Below, in pieces: positions 32,674-40,922 of a DNA stretch of 64,000 nucleotides. Below the pieces are notes generated by a model, which did not search any database, was not told where the DNA came from, and was given only the letters and a program-made list of their open reading frames with translations. Position 1 is the stretch's first letter. Each line of letters begins with the position of its first letter. Both the position numbers and the translations under genes were made by a program. This DNA is from GCA-003244245 sp050699595 (GTDB lineage Bacteria > Actinomycetota > Actinomycetes > Mycobacteriales > Pseudonocardiaceae), in assembly GCA_050699595.1 (NCBI GenBank), contig JBOHFI010000027.1, positions 5,589 through 69,588 of the forward strand, read 5' to 3'.

Positions 32674-32955
32674 GTGGATGCACTGCTCGCGCTCGTCGGA
32701 TTGGCGCTGCTGCTGTTCCAGCTGCTACTGATCGGCAGGATCGTCGTCGATCTGGTCGGGGTTCTCGCCAGATCCGGCTACGAGGAGGGGCTCAAGCCGG
32801 TACGCCGCGTGGTCTACCGCCTCACCGAGCCGGCACTCGCCCCGGTGCGCCGGATCGTCCGACCGATCCGGATGGGTGGTGTGTCCTTCGACCTCGCCGT
32901 GACGCTGGTCTTCGTCGCTGTCGTCGTACTGCGCCAACTGGTCATCGTGGCCTGA
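32674..32955 (+). CDS. YggT family membrane protein
   Basis: AGGAGGTGA precedes GTG 32674 with ideal spacing, so this start is preferred to GTG 32665. The 93 residues show two helices and the YggT core: RRVVYRLTEPALAPVRRIVRPI, MGGVSFDLAVTLVFVAVVVLRQLV. YggT proteins are linked to osmotic tolerance and, in actinobacteria, to divisome/SepF neighbourhoods; none of those genes is here. Confidence 0.88.
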   Translation: MDALLALVGLALLLFQLLLIGRIVVDLVGVLARSGYEEGLKPVRRVVYRLTEPALAPVRRIVRPIRMGGVSFDLAVTLVFVAVVVLRQLVIVA

Positions 32956-32982
32956 CGCCGTGGAGCAGTCGGAACGTCGCGA

Positions 32983-33372
32983 TCAGTCCACATCGCCGCT
33001 GCCGTAGGGACGGGTGAGGAGCTCCAGGATGTGCCCGTTGGGATCGTCGAAGTACACGCCACGGCCACCGTCCCGCGTGTTGATCTCGCCGGGTTCCTGC
33101 TGTGCGGGGTCGGCCCAATATTGCAGGTTCTGCGCCCGGATCCGGGCGAAGATCGCGTCGAACTCGGCCTCGCTGACCAGGAACGCGTAGTGCTGCGGTC
33201 GAATGTCCTCCGAGGTGTCCAGGAAATCCAGGCTAACCCCGTTACCCAGGGTTACCACCTGGAAGTGCCCGAACGGCGTCGGCGCGGGCAGCCCCAACAG
33301 ATCGGTCAAGAACACCGCGGAGGCCAGCTTGTCGCGGGCCGCAACGATGGTGTGGTTGAGCTCAACGGTCAT
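32983..33372 (-). CDS. VOC (glyoxalase/bleomycin-resistance) superfamily protein
   Basis: The 129-residue protein begins at ATG 33372. It has a paired beta-alpha-beta3 layout: MTVELNHTIVAARDKLASAVFLTDLLGLP, FGHFQVVTLGNGVSLDFLD, HYAFLVSEAEFDAIFARI, and GRGVYFDDPNGHILELLTRPYG. Metal ligands would be His at the N-terminal strand, His in PQHYAF and Glu in ILELL. Substrate unknown. Confidence 0.88.
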   Translation of the reverse strand: MTVELNHTIVAARDKLASAVFLTDLLGLPAPTPFGHFQVVTLGNGVSLDFLDTSEDIRPQHYAFLVSEAEFDAIFARIRAQNLQYWADPAQQEPGEINTRDGGRGVYFDDPNGHILELLTRPYGSGDVD

Positions 33373-33500
33373 GACAACGTCCCTCTCGACATTTCCCGGG
33401 TCAGTGAGGTCACCTCTCACGTCAACGCCCTACCCAGTACGAGCCTAGACGGTCCTCCGCATTCGTTACAGCGACGTTAAGGCTGTGGTTAGGTACGAAG

Positions 33501-34343
33501 GTGGCCTTCCCTAACACTTCCCCTGATACGGCACAGCGCAGCCTCGAGCACTGGAGCGAGGCGAGACGGGCGGAGATGCAGGCCTTCTACACGCTCGCCA
33601 CCGAGGACTCCCACCAGCTCGCCGCCGCCCGCGACTGGGCGCTGGATCTGCGGCGCCGAGCCACCGACGGCCGTCTGCGGCTGCTCGACGTGGCCTGCGG
33701 CAGCGGCAAGTTCCCGGCCGCGTTACTGGCGGCCGGGTTGCCCGCCGCGACCCGGGACCTCACCGTGGCGGTCGATCTGCTCGATCCCTCGGCGTTCAGC
33801 CTCGCCGAGGCCCGCGCCGTGCTGGCCGCACCGTTCGAGGCCGCCGCGGCGTACCAGCTATCGCTGCAGGAGTTCGACCTGCGGGCCTGCTACGACGTCG
33901 CGTGGGCCATGCACGCGCTGTACGCGCTGCCCCCGGCCGAGCTCGCAGACGGGGTGGCCCGGATGGTCGCCGCGCTGCTCCCCGGAGGGTTCGGCACCGT
34001 CGGCCAGGCCAGCGCCACCAGCCATTACCTCATGTTCTACGACGCATACCGGGCCACCTACGCCCCCGACGTCACGCCCTACACCGACGCCGAGCAGGTC
34101 GCGGCCGCGTTGACCGCGGCCGGCGCGGACATCACGGTCCAACGGCTGCGCTACCGCACCGGTTCGGCGGACCGCACGGTGATCGAGGGCTTCCTGCAGC
34201 GCTGCGCGTTCGACGACACGGTGTCGCTGGCCCGGATGGAATCCGACGAACCGCTGGCCGGGTACCTGGCGGGCTGCCGGGCACCCGACGGGAGCTACAC
34301 CTTCGAGCACGAGGTGCACCTGATGACCTGGGAGAACAAATGA
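33501..34343 (+). CDS. Class I SAM-dependent methyltransferase
   Basis: The start is GTG 33501. The 280-residue protein has motif I LRLLDVACGSGKFPAALLA (~residues 55-73), acidic motif II (VAVDLLDPS), and a post-motif AMHALYALPPAELADGVARMVAALLPGGFG. The C-terminal part carries an insert ending in FEHEVHLMTWENK. Substrate unclear. It is divergent from the VOC gene. Confidence 0.85.
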   Translation: MAFPNTSPDTAQRSLEHWSEARRAEMQAFYTLATEDSHQLAAARDWALDLRRRATDGRLRLLDVACGSGKFPAALLAAGLPAATRDLTVAVDLLDPSAFSLAEARAVLAAPFEAAAAYQLSLQEFDLRACYDVAWAMHALYALPPAELADGVARMVAALLPGGFGTVGQASATSHYLMFYDAYRATYAPDVTPYTDAEQVAAALTAAGADITVQRLRYRTGSADRTVIEGFLQRCAFDDTVSLARMESDEPLAGYLAGCRAPDGSYTFEHEVHLMTWENK

Positions 34344-34372
34344 GGTCGCGGCGGGCGAGCACAATCCGGTGC

Positions 34373-34819
34373 TCAACAATGGTCGATGAAGTGTGGGTGC
34401 CCGATCAGGCAGGTTCCGGAGTAGTGGTCGAAACCCCAGCTGAAGGTGGGTTTGAGGTCCCAATGCGCACCGCAGAACGAGCGGTCGCACTGGTGGCAGT
34501 AGAACGGGGCCCACGTCCGATCCAACGCGTGTAGCGCGGCGGCGTCACTGGCGTGCAGCGCGCCGAGGGCCGCGGCGAGGTCGGGTACCCGGGTGGAGAA
34601 ACTCGTGTACGGCAGGAAGCCGGTGATCCGGATCGCACCCTGGGTAGCGGGAAAGACTCGGTAGATGATGTCTTGCTCCGCGTCGATGTACAGCTGCCCT
34701 CGCCGGGTCACCTCGACGATCGCCGCCGCGCGCTGACAGCCTTCGTACTGACAGGGAAACGCGACCCGCAGCCGTGCTGGATCATCCACTGGACCAGTGT
34801 CGCAAAATGCACAGATCAG
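34373..34819 (-). CDS. Cysteine-rich putative zinc protein downstream of the ECF sigma factor
   Basis: The protein reads LICAFCDTGPVDDPARL... with CxxC, then CQYEGC, YCHQCDRSFCGAHWD and CLIGHPHFIDHC, several potential zinc or copper ligand sets. The start is uncertain: a CTG at 34819 overlapping the sigma stop (CTGA) keeps the first CxxC; a GTG at 34789 would drop it. It is cotranscribed with the sigma factor gene. Confidence 0.6.
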   Translation of the reverse strand: MICAFCDTGPVDDPARLRVAFPCQYEGCQRAAAIVEVTRRGQLYIDAEQDIIYRVFPATQGAIRITGFLPYTSFSTRVPDLAAALGALHASDAAALHALDRTWAPFYCHQCDRSFCGAHWDLKPTFSWGFDHYSGTCLIGHPHFIDHC

Positions 34820-35454
34820 TGACCGCGCCGAGACCGGCCTTGAGCGGGCCGGTCGCTCGGCACCACCAGTGACGACGGGCCGGTGGCGCCGCGGCCGGGC
34901 ACTCCGGGGGCGTTCATCGCGCGGATCAGGTCTTCGCGCGCCCGGGCCACCCGGGAGCGGATAGTGCCGATGGGGCAGCCGCACACCTCGGCGGTGGCCG
35001 CGTAGTCCAGGCCCAACATCTGGGTGAGGATGAAGGCGTCCCGGCGATCGGGTTCCAGCGCGGCCACCAGCTGGCGGAGCAGGATGCCTTCGTCGAATCC
35101 GGACCACCGGCGTGTCGGGCCGGCGGCCACGGCGGCGTCCCAGTCCTCGATGTGGGTGGTGCGCGGCCGTGTGCTGGTCCGCCGGATCTGGTCCGCGGCG
35201 ACTCGTCGGGCGATGGAGAGCAGCCAGGTGCGGGCGCAGGAACGGCCGGCGAAGCCGGGTAGTGCGCGCAGAACGCGCAGGTAGGTCTCCTGCGTGAGGT
35301 CCTCAGCCTCGTCGCGCTTGCAGAGGTGGCACAGGAAGCGATAGACGTCACGTTGAGTAGCGCGAATGAAGGCAGTCAGGGCGGCACGGTCTCCCGCACC
35401 AGCCGCGAGCGCGAGTGCGGTGGTTCGCACATCATCAGATCGGGGGTCACCCAT
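34816..35454 (-). CDS. ECF RNA polymerase sigma factor, SigC-like
   Basis: The 212-residue protein has sigma region 2 (TQRDVYRFLCHLCKRDEAEDLTQETYLRVLRAL, TWLLSIARRVAADQIRR) and region 4 (LEPDRRDAFILTQMLGLDYAATAEVCGCPIGTIRSRVARAREDL). The DEAEDLTQETYLR stretch and the C-terminal region resemble mycobacterial SigC. A TAATAT box (35461-35466) lies six bases before ATG 35454, so the transcript may be leaderless. It is divergent, 43 bases apart, from a zinc anti-sigma/copper-storage fusion gene. Confidence 0.9.
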   Translation of the reverse strand: MGDPRSDDVRTTALALAAGAGDRAALTAFIRATQRDVYRFLCHLCKRDEAEDLTQETYLRVLRALPGFAGRSCARTWLLSIARRVAADQIRRTSTRPRTTHIEDWDAAVAAGPTRRWSGFDEGILLRQLVAALEPDRRDAFILTQMLGLDYAATAEVCGCPIGTIRSRVARAREDLIRAMNAPGVPGRGATGPSSLVVPSDRPAQGRSRRGH

Positions 35455-35497
35455 TAGAAAATATTAACCGCACGAGGGCTGGAACCCTAGGGCTCCG

Positions 35498-36070
35498 GTG
35501 GACGACAGTTGTTGTGTGAACTGCGTAAAGTACCGGGAAGCGCTCTCAGCTCAGCTGGACGGCGAGGAGACCGCGGCGGAACGAGGCGCGATCGACGCGC
35601 ACCTGGCGAGCTGTGCGGCATGCCGCCGGTTCGCCGACGACGCGGCGCGCGTCACCAGGCTCGCTCGCACCTCCGTGGTCACCCAGGAGCCCGACATCAC
35701 CGTGGAACTGTTGTTCACCGTCGACGGACTGGCCACCGTCCTGCGGGCACTGGCCGACCTCGACAGTGAGTCGACCACCTGTGCCGCGGCGATGATGGCC
35801 TACGACACCGCCGACATGGCCAGCGCCACCCGGGCGGCACTCGACTGTGCCGACATCGCCGCGGCTGCGCAGCGGGTACTCTCCCGCCGCACCGCCACCG
35901 ACGCCGGTGTCGTCAGGGCCGTCCTGGAGGCGGCGGCCACCGCCGCCGACCGTTGCGCTGCGGAGTGTGGTCAACACGCCGGTCACCACGGCCACTGCCG
36001 GATCCACTCCGAGAGCGCCCAGCGCGCCGCCAAGCTCTGTCGATCGGAACTCCAGAACATCGCCGGCTAG
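35498..36070 (+). CDS. Zinc-type anti-sigma factor fused to a Csp-like copper-storage (DUF326) domain
   Basis: Starts at GTG 35498; 190 residues. The N-terminus is a ZAS zinc anti-sigma domain: C9-x25-H35-x3-C39-x2-C42 (HLASCAAC). From about residue 85 the chain becomes a Cys-studded helical bundle: TTCAAAMMAYDTADMAS, AALDCADIAAAAQRVL, AADRCAAECGQHAGHHGHC, AAKLCRSEL, as in DUF326/Csp copper-storage proteins. It should bind the neighbouring sigma factor and could sense copper through the bundle. Fusion and role are read from sequence and context; not tested. Confidence 0.85.
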   Translation: MDDSCCVNCVKYREALSAQLDGEETAAERGAIDAHLASCAACRRFADDAARVTRLARTSVVTQEPDITVELLFTVDGLATVLRALADLDSESTTCAAAMMAYDTADMASATRAALDCADIAAAAQRVLSRRTATDAGVVRAVLEAAATAADRCAAECGQHAGHHGHCRIHSESAQRAAKLCRSELQNIAG

Positions 36071-36199
36071 GACCGACGAAGTCGGTGCGGGATGATCGCG
36101 TCGACGTTCCGGCGACGTTTGTGCCCGACGGTTCCCCCTTCGTTACACACAGTTCATTACCCTAAGTCAGAAAACTGTGCTATTAATTCCTCTGGAGGG

Positions 36200-36213
36200 G
36201 GGTGACGTCACCC
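36200..36213. promoter_or_regulatory. Perfect 14-bp palindrome in a 5' leader
   Basis: GGGTGACGTCACCC lies 15 bases before ATG 36228, between a TATTAAT-like -10 region (near 36180) and the ribosome site. Upstream, CACAGTT and AACTGTG make a spaced inverted repeat (36146-36176). A regulator site is likely. Confidence 0.5.
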
Positions 36214-36227
36214 AAAGAGGTGGGGAT

Positions 36228-36401
36228 ATGACTACTGACATGGTGTTGGGCATGCTCATGCTCGTGGGAGTCGGTGGGTGGTACGTCGGGCGGTGGCGGG
36301 CGGAGAACAGACGGGCTCACTTCGACGAGCACAGGATCTGGCACGCGCGCAAGAACTACCGGCGGAAGGGGTCCGGGCCCCCGCCTCCGCCCACGCTGTA
36401 G
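36228..36401 (+). CDS. Small single-helix membrane protein (57 aa)
   Basis: ATG 36228 follows GGTGGGGAT. The peptide has one helix (MVLGMLMLVGVGGWYVGRW) and a basic, histidine-containing tail ending in a proline run (GPPPPPTL). Conserved short membrane proteins of this type have no assigned role. Confidence 0.55.
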   Translation: MTTDMVLGMLMLVGVGGWYVGRWRAENRRAHFDEHRIWHARKNYRRKGSGPPPPPTL

Positions 36402-36419
36402 CTCGTTGCGTCGTCACCT

Positions 36420-37172
36420 TCAGCACGCCGCGCTGTGGGCGTTATGTGGGGTCTGCCGCCGTACCCACGGCCAGGTGATCAGCGCCCAGGCGGCAGCGCC
36501 GAGGAGCAGCTCGGAGAGCAGGTACCACGGCCACGGACCCAGTGCGTCCAGCAGTGACCTCACCACCGGCTTGGTGGTGAGGAAGCCGTAGTTGGTGCCG
36601 GCGACGCGGTTGACCGCGAACATCACCACCGCCCAGCCGAGCGTGGCCAGGATCGCGATCCGGTAACCGCGCCAGTCCGGCCGCAACCCGACCCCCCAGA
36701 TCAGGTAGATCGCCGCCCACAGCACCGCGCTGTGCATGCCGAAGAACGACAGGAACTGAAGGGACGGGAAGTCCGGGCCGATCAGCTCCGGGCTGAGGAA
36801 GGCCTGCGAGGTGAGCGTCAGACCCCAGAAATAGACCAGCGCGAACGCCGTCGAGGAGTACGACCACAACGCCCACACCGCGGCCATGGACGCCAGGTCA
36901 CACAGTTGTAACGGCAGCGAATACTTGATCGCCCCCTGCCCCGACACCAGCCCGTGCAGCCACACCGGCACCAGGAACCCGGCGAACACCAGCGCCAACG
37001 CCTGGCTCAACCGCCGTTCGAGGGGACTACCGCGATACCGCCGACCAGCGACGACGAGCGCCGCCGCGACCACGGCGAGCACCACGACCACCACACCGTG
37101 TGACAGCCCGAAGGGAACGAACTGGCGCACCGCCGGCAACGGTTCCACACCTGGGAGCGTAGCGGGGCACAC
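36420..37172 (-). CDS. TIGR02206-type integral membrane protein
   Basis: About 240-250 residues with six to seven helices and the family segments FGLSHGVVVVVLAV, LPLQLCDLASMAAVWAL, FWGLTLTSQAFLSPEL, FFGMHSAVLWAAIYL and NYGFLTTKP. The family (YwaF-like) is of unknown function. GTG 37172 has AAAGG immediately before it; GTG 37148 is an alternative. Confidence 0.82.
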   Translation of the reverse strand: MCPATLPGVEPLPAVRQFVPFGLSHGVVVVVLAVVAAALVVAGRRYRGSPLERRLSQALALVFAGFLVPVWLHGLVSGQGAIKYSLPLQLCDLASMAAVWALWSYSSTAFALVYFWGLTLTSQAFLSPELIGPDFPSLQFLSFFGMHSAVLWAAIYLIWGVGLRPDWRGYRIAILATLGWAVVMFAVNRVAGTNYGFLTTKPVVRSLLDALGPWPWYLLSELLLGAAAWALITWPWVRRQTPHNAHSAAC

Positions 37173-37248
37173 CCTTTCCTGACGTTATCGCGGCGGAGCG
37201 GGCAGGACGGCGAGATCGGGGTCCGGTCCGGGTGATCCGGCTGCTGGA

Positions 37249-38091
37249 TCAGGGTCTGCGCACACCCCGGGAAGCGACCACCGCGGCACCGGCGATGAGC
37301 GCGACGGAGGCGAGCAGGGCGCTGACGGTCGCCCCGAGTGCCGGATCGGCCAGCGCCCAACCCCGGGCGGCGTCGACCGCGTAGCTGAGCGGGTTGATGG
37401 CGGCGATCACCCGCAGCCACGGCGGCAGCCCGGCAGTGGGCACGAACGCGCTGGACGCGAACATCAGCGGGAAGATCACCATGAGGCCGATCATCTGCAT
37501 CAGCTCGACGTTGCGCACCCAGCTGGCCAGCGCGATGAACACCCAGGACAGCCCCACGCCGACGACCAGTCCGATCAGCAACGCCAGCATGGTCCCGCCG
37601 ATCCCGCCGGCGGGGGCGTAACCGAACAGCAACGCGGCCAGGATGAGCGCGATGAGCTGGATGGCGTTGCGCACCAGGTCGAACAGGCTACGGGCGACCA
37701 GCAGCGACGTCATCGAGATGGGCAACGTGCGAAACCTCGCCAGGGCCCCATTGCGCAGGTCGGTGGCCAGCCCCGTCCCGGACGACATCGCCGACTGGCT
37801 CCCCGTGGTCACCAGGATCGCCGGCAGCAGGTAGTCGATGTAGTTCACGCCGGGCGGGAAGCCGGGCGAGTTCGCGATACCGCGGAACACCTGGCTGAAC
37901 AGCGCCAACGTGATCAACGGCTGGAGCAGACTCAGCACGATCAGCCGAGGGTCGTGCAGCCGGCGCAGCGCTCGGCCGGTGAGTACCCGCGCCTGGGTGA
38001 GTACCCCGCTACCGGCTGGACGTACCCGCGTCAGCGCGGTGCTGGGCGACGCGGCGGTCGTCGTCAAGGGCGAGGTCATGGGTGGGGTCAT
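37249..38091 (-). CDS. ABC-2 type (DrrB-like) export permease
   Basis: ATG 38091 overlaps the ATPase stop (ATGA). The 280-residue protein has six helices with the ABC2_membrane pattern: TGRALRRLHDPRLIVLSLLQP, YLLPAILVTTGSQSAMSSG, LRNGALARFRTLPIS, VFIALASWVRNVELMQMIGL and FVPTAGLPPWLRVIAAINPLS. It pairs with the DrrA-like ATPase to export a hydrophobic compound or lipid. Confidence 0.92.
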   Translation of the reverse strand: MTPPMTSPLTTTAASPSTALTRVRPAGSGVLTQARVLTGRALRRLHDPRLIVLSLLQPLITLALFSQVFRGIANSPGFPPGVNYIDYLLPAILVTTGSQSAMSSGTGLATDLRNGALARFRTLPISMTSLLVARSLFDLVRNAIQLIALILAALLFGYAPAGGIGGTMLALLIGLVVGVGLSWVFIALASWVRNVELMQMIGLMVIFPLMFASSAFVPTAGLPPWLRVIAAINPLSYAVDAARGWALADPALGATVSALLASVALIAGAAVVASRGVRRP

Positions 38092-39014
38092 CGGTGGGCT
38101 CCGGTCAGAGTGAGGTACACATCGTCCAGAGTCGGCTCGTGCAGGCCGAGTTCGTCCGCTTCGATGCCCGCGTCGTCCAGCGCGCGCACCACGACGGCCA
38201 GCTCGCGGGACGACTCGATCGGGGTAGCGAGCGTCCGGCCCGATTGCAGCGGGTCCAGCCCCGCTCGCCGCAGCGCGTCCAGCGCGGGGCCGATGTCGGC
38301 GGCGGCCAGCGTCACACTGACCGTCCGCCGGCCCACGCGGCCCTTGAGCTCGGTCGCGGTGCCCGCCGCGACGACCCGCCCCTGGGACAGCACGGTGATG
38401 GTATCGGCCAGTCGGTCGGCCTCGTCGAGGTACTGGGTGGTGAGCAGCACGGTCGTGCCGCCGGCCACCAGGGTGCGCACGATATCCCACATGCCCAGCC
38501 GGCTCTCCGGGTCCAGCCCGGTGGTGGGCTCGTCGAGGAACACCACATCGGGCCGCCCGACCAGGCTGCTGGCCAGGTCGAGTCTGCGCCGCATCCCTCC
38601 GGAGTAGCCCTGGGCGGGCCGGTCGGCGGCGTCGGTGAGCCCGAAGAGCTCGAGCAGCTCGGCGCCGCGCCTGCTCGCCTCGCGCCGGGAGGCACCCAGC
38701 AGCCGACCCAGCAGCACCAGGTTCTGGGTGCCCGTGAGGTCCTCGTCCACCGAGGCGAACTGCCCGGTGACGCCGATCCGGCGGCGCACCTGCGCCGCGT
38801 CGCGCACCACGTCGAAGCCGGCTACCGTCGCGCTACCGCCGGTCGGGGCATACAACGTGGTGAGAACGTTGACCAGGGTGGTCTTGCCCGCGCCGTTGTG
38901 CCCGAGCAGGCCGTGCACAGTACCGGCCGGGACCGCCACGCTCACCCCGTCCAAGGCGGTGACGCCGCCGAACGTCTTGCGCACATCGACAGCGTCGATC
39001 ATCAGCTCGCTCAC
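38088..39014 (-). CDS. ABC transporter ATP-binding protein (DrrA-like)
   Basis: GTG 39014, preceded by GGGGAT. The 308-residue ATPase has Walker A GHNGAGKTTL, signature YSGGMRRRLDLA, Walker B DVVFLDEPTTGLDPESR and H-loop replaced in LLTTQYLDEADRLAD (Gln instead of His, as in DrrA-type ATPases). The C-terminal ~80 residues form the DrrA regulatory extension ending EPTLDDVYLTLTG. Part of an exporter with the coupled permease. Confidence 0.93.
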   Translation of the reverse strand: MSELMIDAVDVRKTFGGVTALDGVSVAVPAGTVHGLLGHNGAGKTTLVNVLTTLYAPTGGSATVAGFDVVRDAAQVRRRIGVTGQFASVDEDLTGTQNLVLLGRLLGASRREASRRGAELLELFGLTDAADRPAQGYSGGMRRRLDLASSLVGRPDVVFLDEPTTGLDPESRLGMWDIVRTLVAGGTTVLLTTQYLDEADRLADTITVLSQGRVVAAGTATELKGRVGRRTVSVTLAAADIGPALDALRRAGLDPLQSGRTLATPIESSRELAVVVRALDDAGIEADELGLHEPTLDDVYLTLTGAHR

Positions 39015-39315
39015 TCGTGATCCCCACGTAATGCGCCACAGAGGAAGATCTCGATCAGCTATTCGAGGTCGCCGGGACCAGCGGCACCGAGCCGGTCAGC
39101 AGCCTTTTGTCCTGTATGTCTCGTTCACCGTACACGCTATGCGGTGAACATCGCTCAGCTGTTCCGACACGGGCAGATCAACACTCTGCGTGCGTGTTAG
39201 CACACTAAACGTCATCAACGGTACCCGTTCGAGTGTAATAATCCCTCGTTTCGGTGACACGCGGCCTTCTATTTTGCACGATGACGCTACAAGGAGCGCC
39301 TGCAAGGGAGGCTGG
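39015..39315. other. Intergenic region with an 8-bp inverted repeat
   Basis: GTTCACCG and CGGTGAAC (39123-39149) pair around a central 11 bases. The segment is AT-richer and probably holds divergent promoters for the exporter operon (left) and the Gly/Pro-rich protein (right). No gene seen. Confidence 0.45.
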
Positions 39316-40251
39316 ATGTCTTCCGTCCGCCGGTTCGTCCGCTGTGTGCTCACGATAGCGGTGTTAGGCGTGTGTGCGCTGCTTGCATTCACCATGATGC
39401 GGGTCGACTCGGTCGAGCAGTCGTCAGCGTTGATACCGCGGCCCGACTCCGCGAACCTCACGCTCGCACCCAGCCTCGTGGGGTTACGGATCCCGAGCGG
39501 AATCGCTGCCAAGGTCATCACAGCAGACCCGGGAGGCCCGGGAGACCACGGCCACGGAGGAGACCGAGGCCGGGGAGGACGGGGCAACGGAGGAAACGGG
39601 GGCTCCTGGGAAGGCCGGAGAGGCATGAACTGTCACGGAGGCCGGGGCCACGCGGAAAACCAGGATTGCCCAGAAGGCGGGGGACGAATGAGGTGCTATG
39701 GAGGCCAGGATCACTACGGATACCATAGCTATCAGAGAGACCCGGACTGCCCGGTCCCCAACCCTGGCCCGCCCCCCAGACCGCACCCGGTCTACCCACC
39801 ACCTCCGGTCTACATAGCGCCGCCTCCGGTTTATGTACCCCCTCCGGTTTACGTAGCGCCTCCCCCAGTCCCCGCAGCCCATCCTCCGGCCCCTTCCGCA
39901 GCCTCTCCCCCGGCCCCTCCCCCAGCAGCACCCATAGCGCCTCCCCCGGCCCCTCCTCCGGCCGTCCCGGTTATTCCCGCAGCCTTCGAGTTGCCCCCGT
40001 GGTGGCTCATCATGCTGGGCATCGGACTATTGGTTGTGCTATTGATTGGACTATTGGCCTTGCTTGCCACCCAGGCCCGAAAAGGGCAGAAGTGGGTGCA
40101 CGCACATGTCCAAGCTGTTGCTGGAGCCGTTTCCGGCACTGTCGCCGAGGTCATGGAGCCCAGGACAGATCATTCACCGCCGACATGTGTCGTGCGCATC
40201 GAGCCACACGCCGATAACGGCACGCAGGTTCTTGAGGGAGTGCACCAGTGA
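39316..40251 (+). CDS. Secreted/membrane Gly-His-rich and Pro-rich protein
   Basis: ATG 39316 follows GGGAGGCTGG. The 311-residue protein has an N-terminal signal/anchor helix (CVLTIAVLGVCALLAFTMM), a Gly/His/Arg-rich block (DHGHGGDRGRGGRGNGGNGG) with four or five Cys (MNCHGG, QDCPEGG, MRCYGG, DPDCPV), a long Pro/Val/Tyr repeat block (PPPVYVAPPPV), and a second membrane helix (WWLIMLGIGLLVVLLIGLLALL) with a cytoplasmic tail. It resembles a wall-spanning, possibly metal-binding protein. Family unknown. The next gene overlaps its stop. Confidence 0.65.
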   Translation: MSSVRRFVRCVLTIAVLGVCALLAFTMMRVDSVEQSSALIPRPDSANLTLAPSLVGLRIPSGIAAKVITADPGGPGDHGHGGDRGRGGRGNGGNGGSWEGRRGMNCHGGRGHAENQDCPEGGGRMRCYGGQDHYGYHSYQRDPDCPVPNPGPPPRPHPVYPPPPVYIAPPPVYVPPPVYVAPPPVPAAHPPAPSAASPPAPPPAAPIAPPPAPPPAVPVIPAAFELPPWWLIMLGIGLLVVLLIGLLALLATQARKGQKWVHAHVQAVAGAVSGTVAEVMEPRTDHSPPTCVVRIEPHADNGTQVLEGVHQ

Positions 40252-40883
40252 GCTCAACCGACCTCACCGAACAGCTGTCGGCCCGGGTATTCCTTCTTGG
40301 CGACACCACCGACACCGTGGCAGTCCTCGCTCGCTCGCTCAGCGAACGAGGTCTTTCCCCATTCACGATCCAGGGCCTCCGCAACCTGTCCGGCTCGGCC
40401 ATGCAGGCCGTCCACCACGAAATCGCCACAGTCGCCGACGGACTCCTTGACCTCCACCTCGAGGGCGTCCTGATGTCCGGCTGGCGCAAGTACACCGACC
40501 TGGTTAAAGCGGCGGAACGCACGTTCGCCAGTCCGAGCAGCGAAGAAGTCGTGGTCCTGGCGACGCACCGCGTCAGCTCGACACACCGTCCATCCGTCGA
40601 CCTGCTCGTCGATGGCGTCAAGGTCCACACCTTCGTTTTCGAGTTGACGGTGGTGTTCGACCTCAACGGAGTCACAGCGGTGCTGCGGCAGGGTGCCCTG
40701 GTGGCGCTGCGGGGAGGAGAGTGCGTCATCACCGCGACACTCACCTTGGAGGGAACACCGTTGGAGCTGTCGCGGAAGGGCCACATCGATCTCGCCCTGG
40801 TCGTTCCGCTTCGCCAGCCTATTCCGCTGGCTCGGCAGAACCACCATACGCCCGCGTCCCGCCTCAACCAGCTGCGCCCGTGA
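40248..40883 (+). CDS. Conserved hypothetical protein paired with the Gly/Pro-rich membrane protein
   Basis: GTG 40248 overlaps the preceding stop (GTGA). The 211-residue product has an N-terminal helix set (SARVFLLGDTTDTVAVLARSL) and a C-terminal beta-rich part (RPSVDLLVDGVKVHTFVFEL, LTLEGTPLELSRKGHIDL). I do not recognise the family. Cytoplasmic by sequence; likely a partner of the cytoplasmic tail of the preceding protein. Confidence 0.62.
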   Translation: MSSTDLTEQLSARVFLLGDTTDTVAVLARSLSERGLSPFTIQGLRNLSGSAMQAVHHEIATVADGLLDLHLEGVLMSGWRKYTDLVKAAERTFASPSSEEVVVLATHRVSSTHRPSVDLLVDGVKVHTFVFELTVVFDLNGVTAVLRQGALVALRGGECVITATLTLEGTPLELSRKGHIDLALVVPLRQPIPLARQNHHTPASRLNQLRP

Positions 40884-40922
40884 GTGGCGATGCGAGTGAT
40901 AGCCCCCTTTGCCACTCACGGG
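40877..40922. terminator. 12-bp perfect stem between convergent genes
   Basis: CCCGTGAGTGGC pairs with GCCACTCACGGG across a 22-base loop. It lies exactly between the convergent 40248 gene and ilvD and includes the stop of the former. Likely bidirectional terminator; no T-run. Confidence 0.65.
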
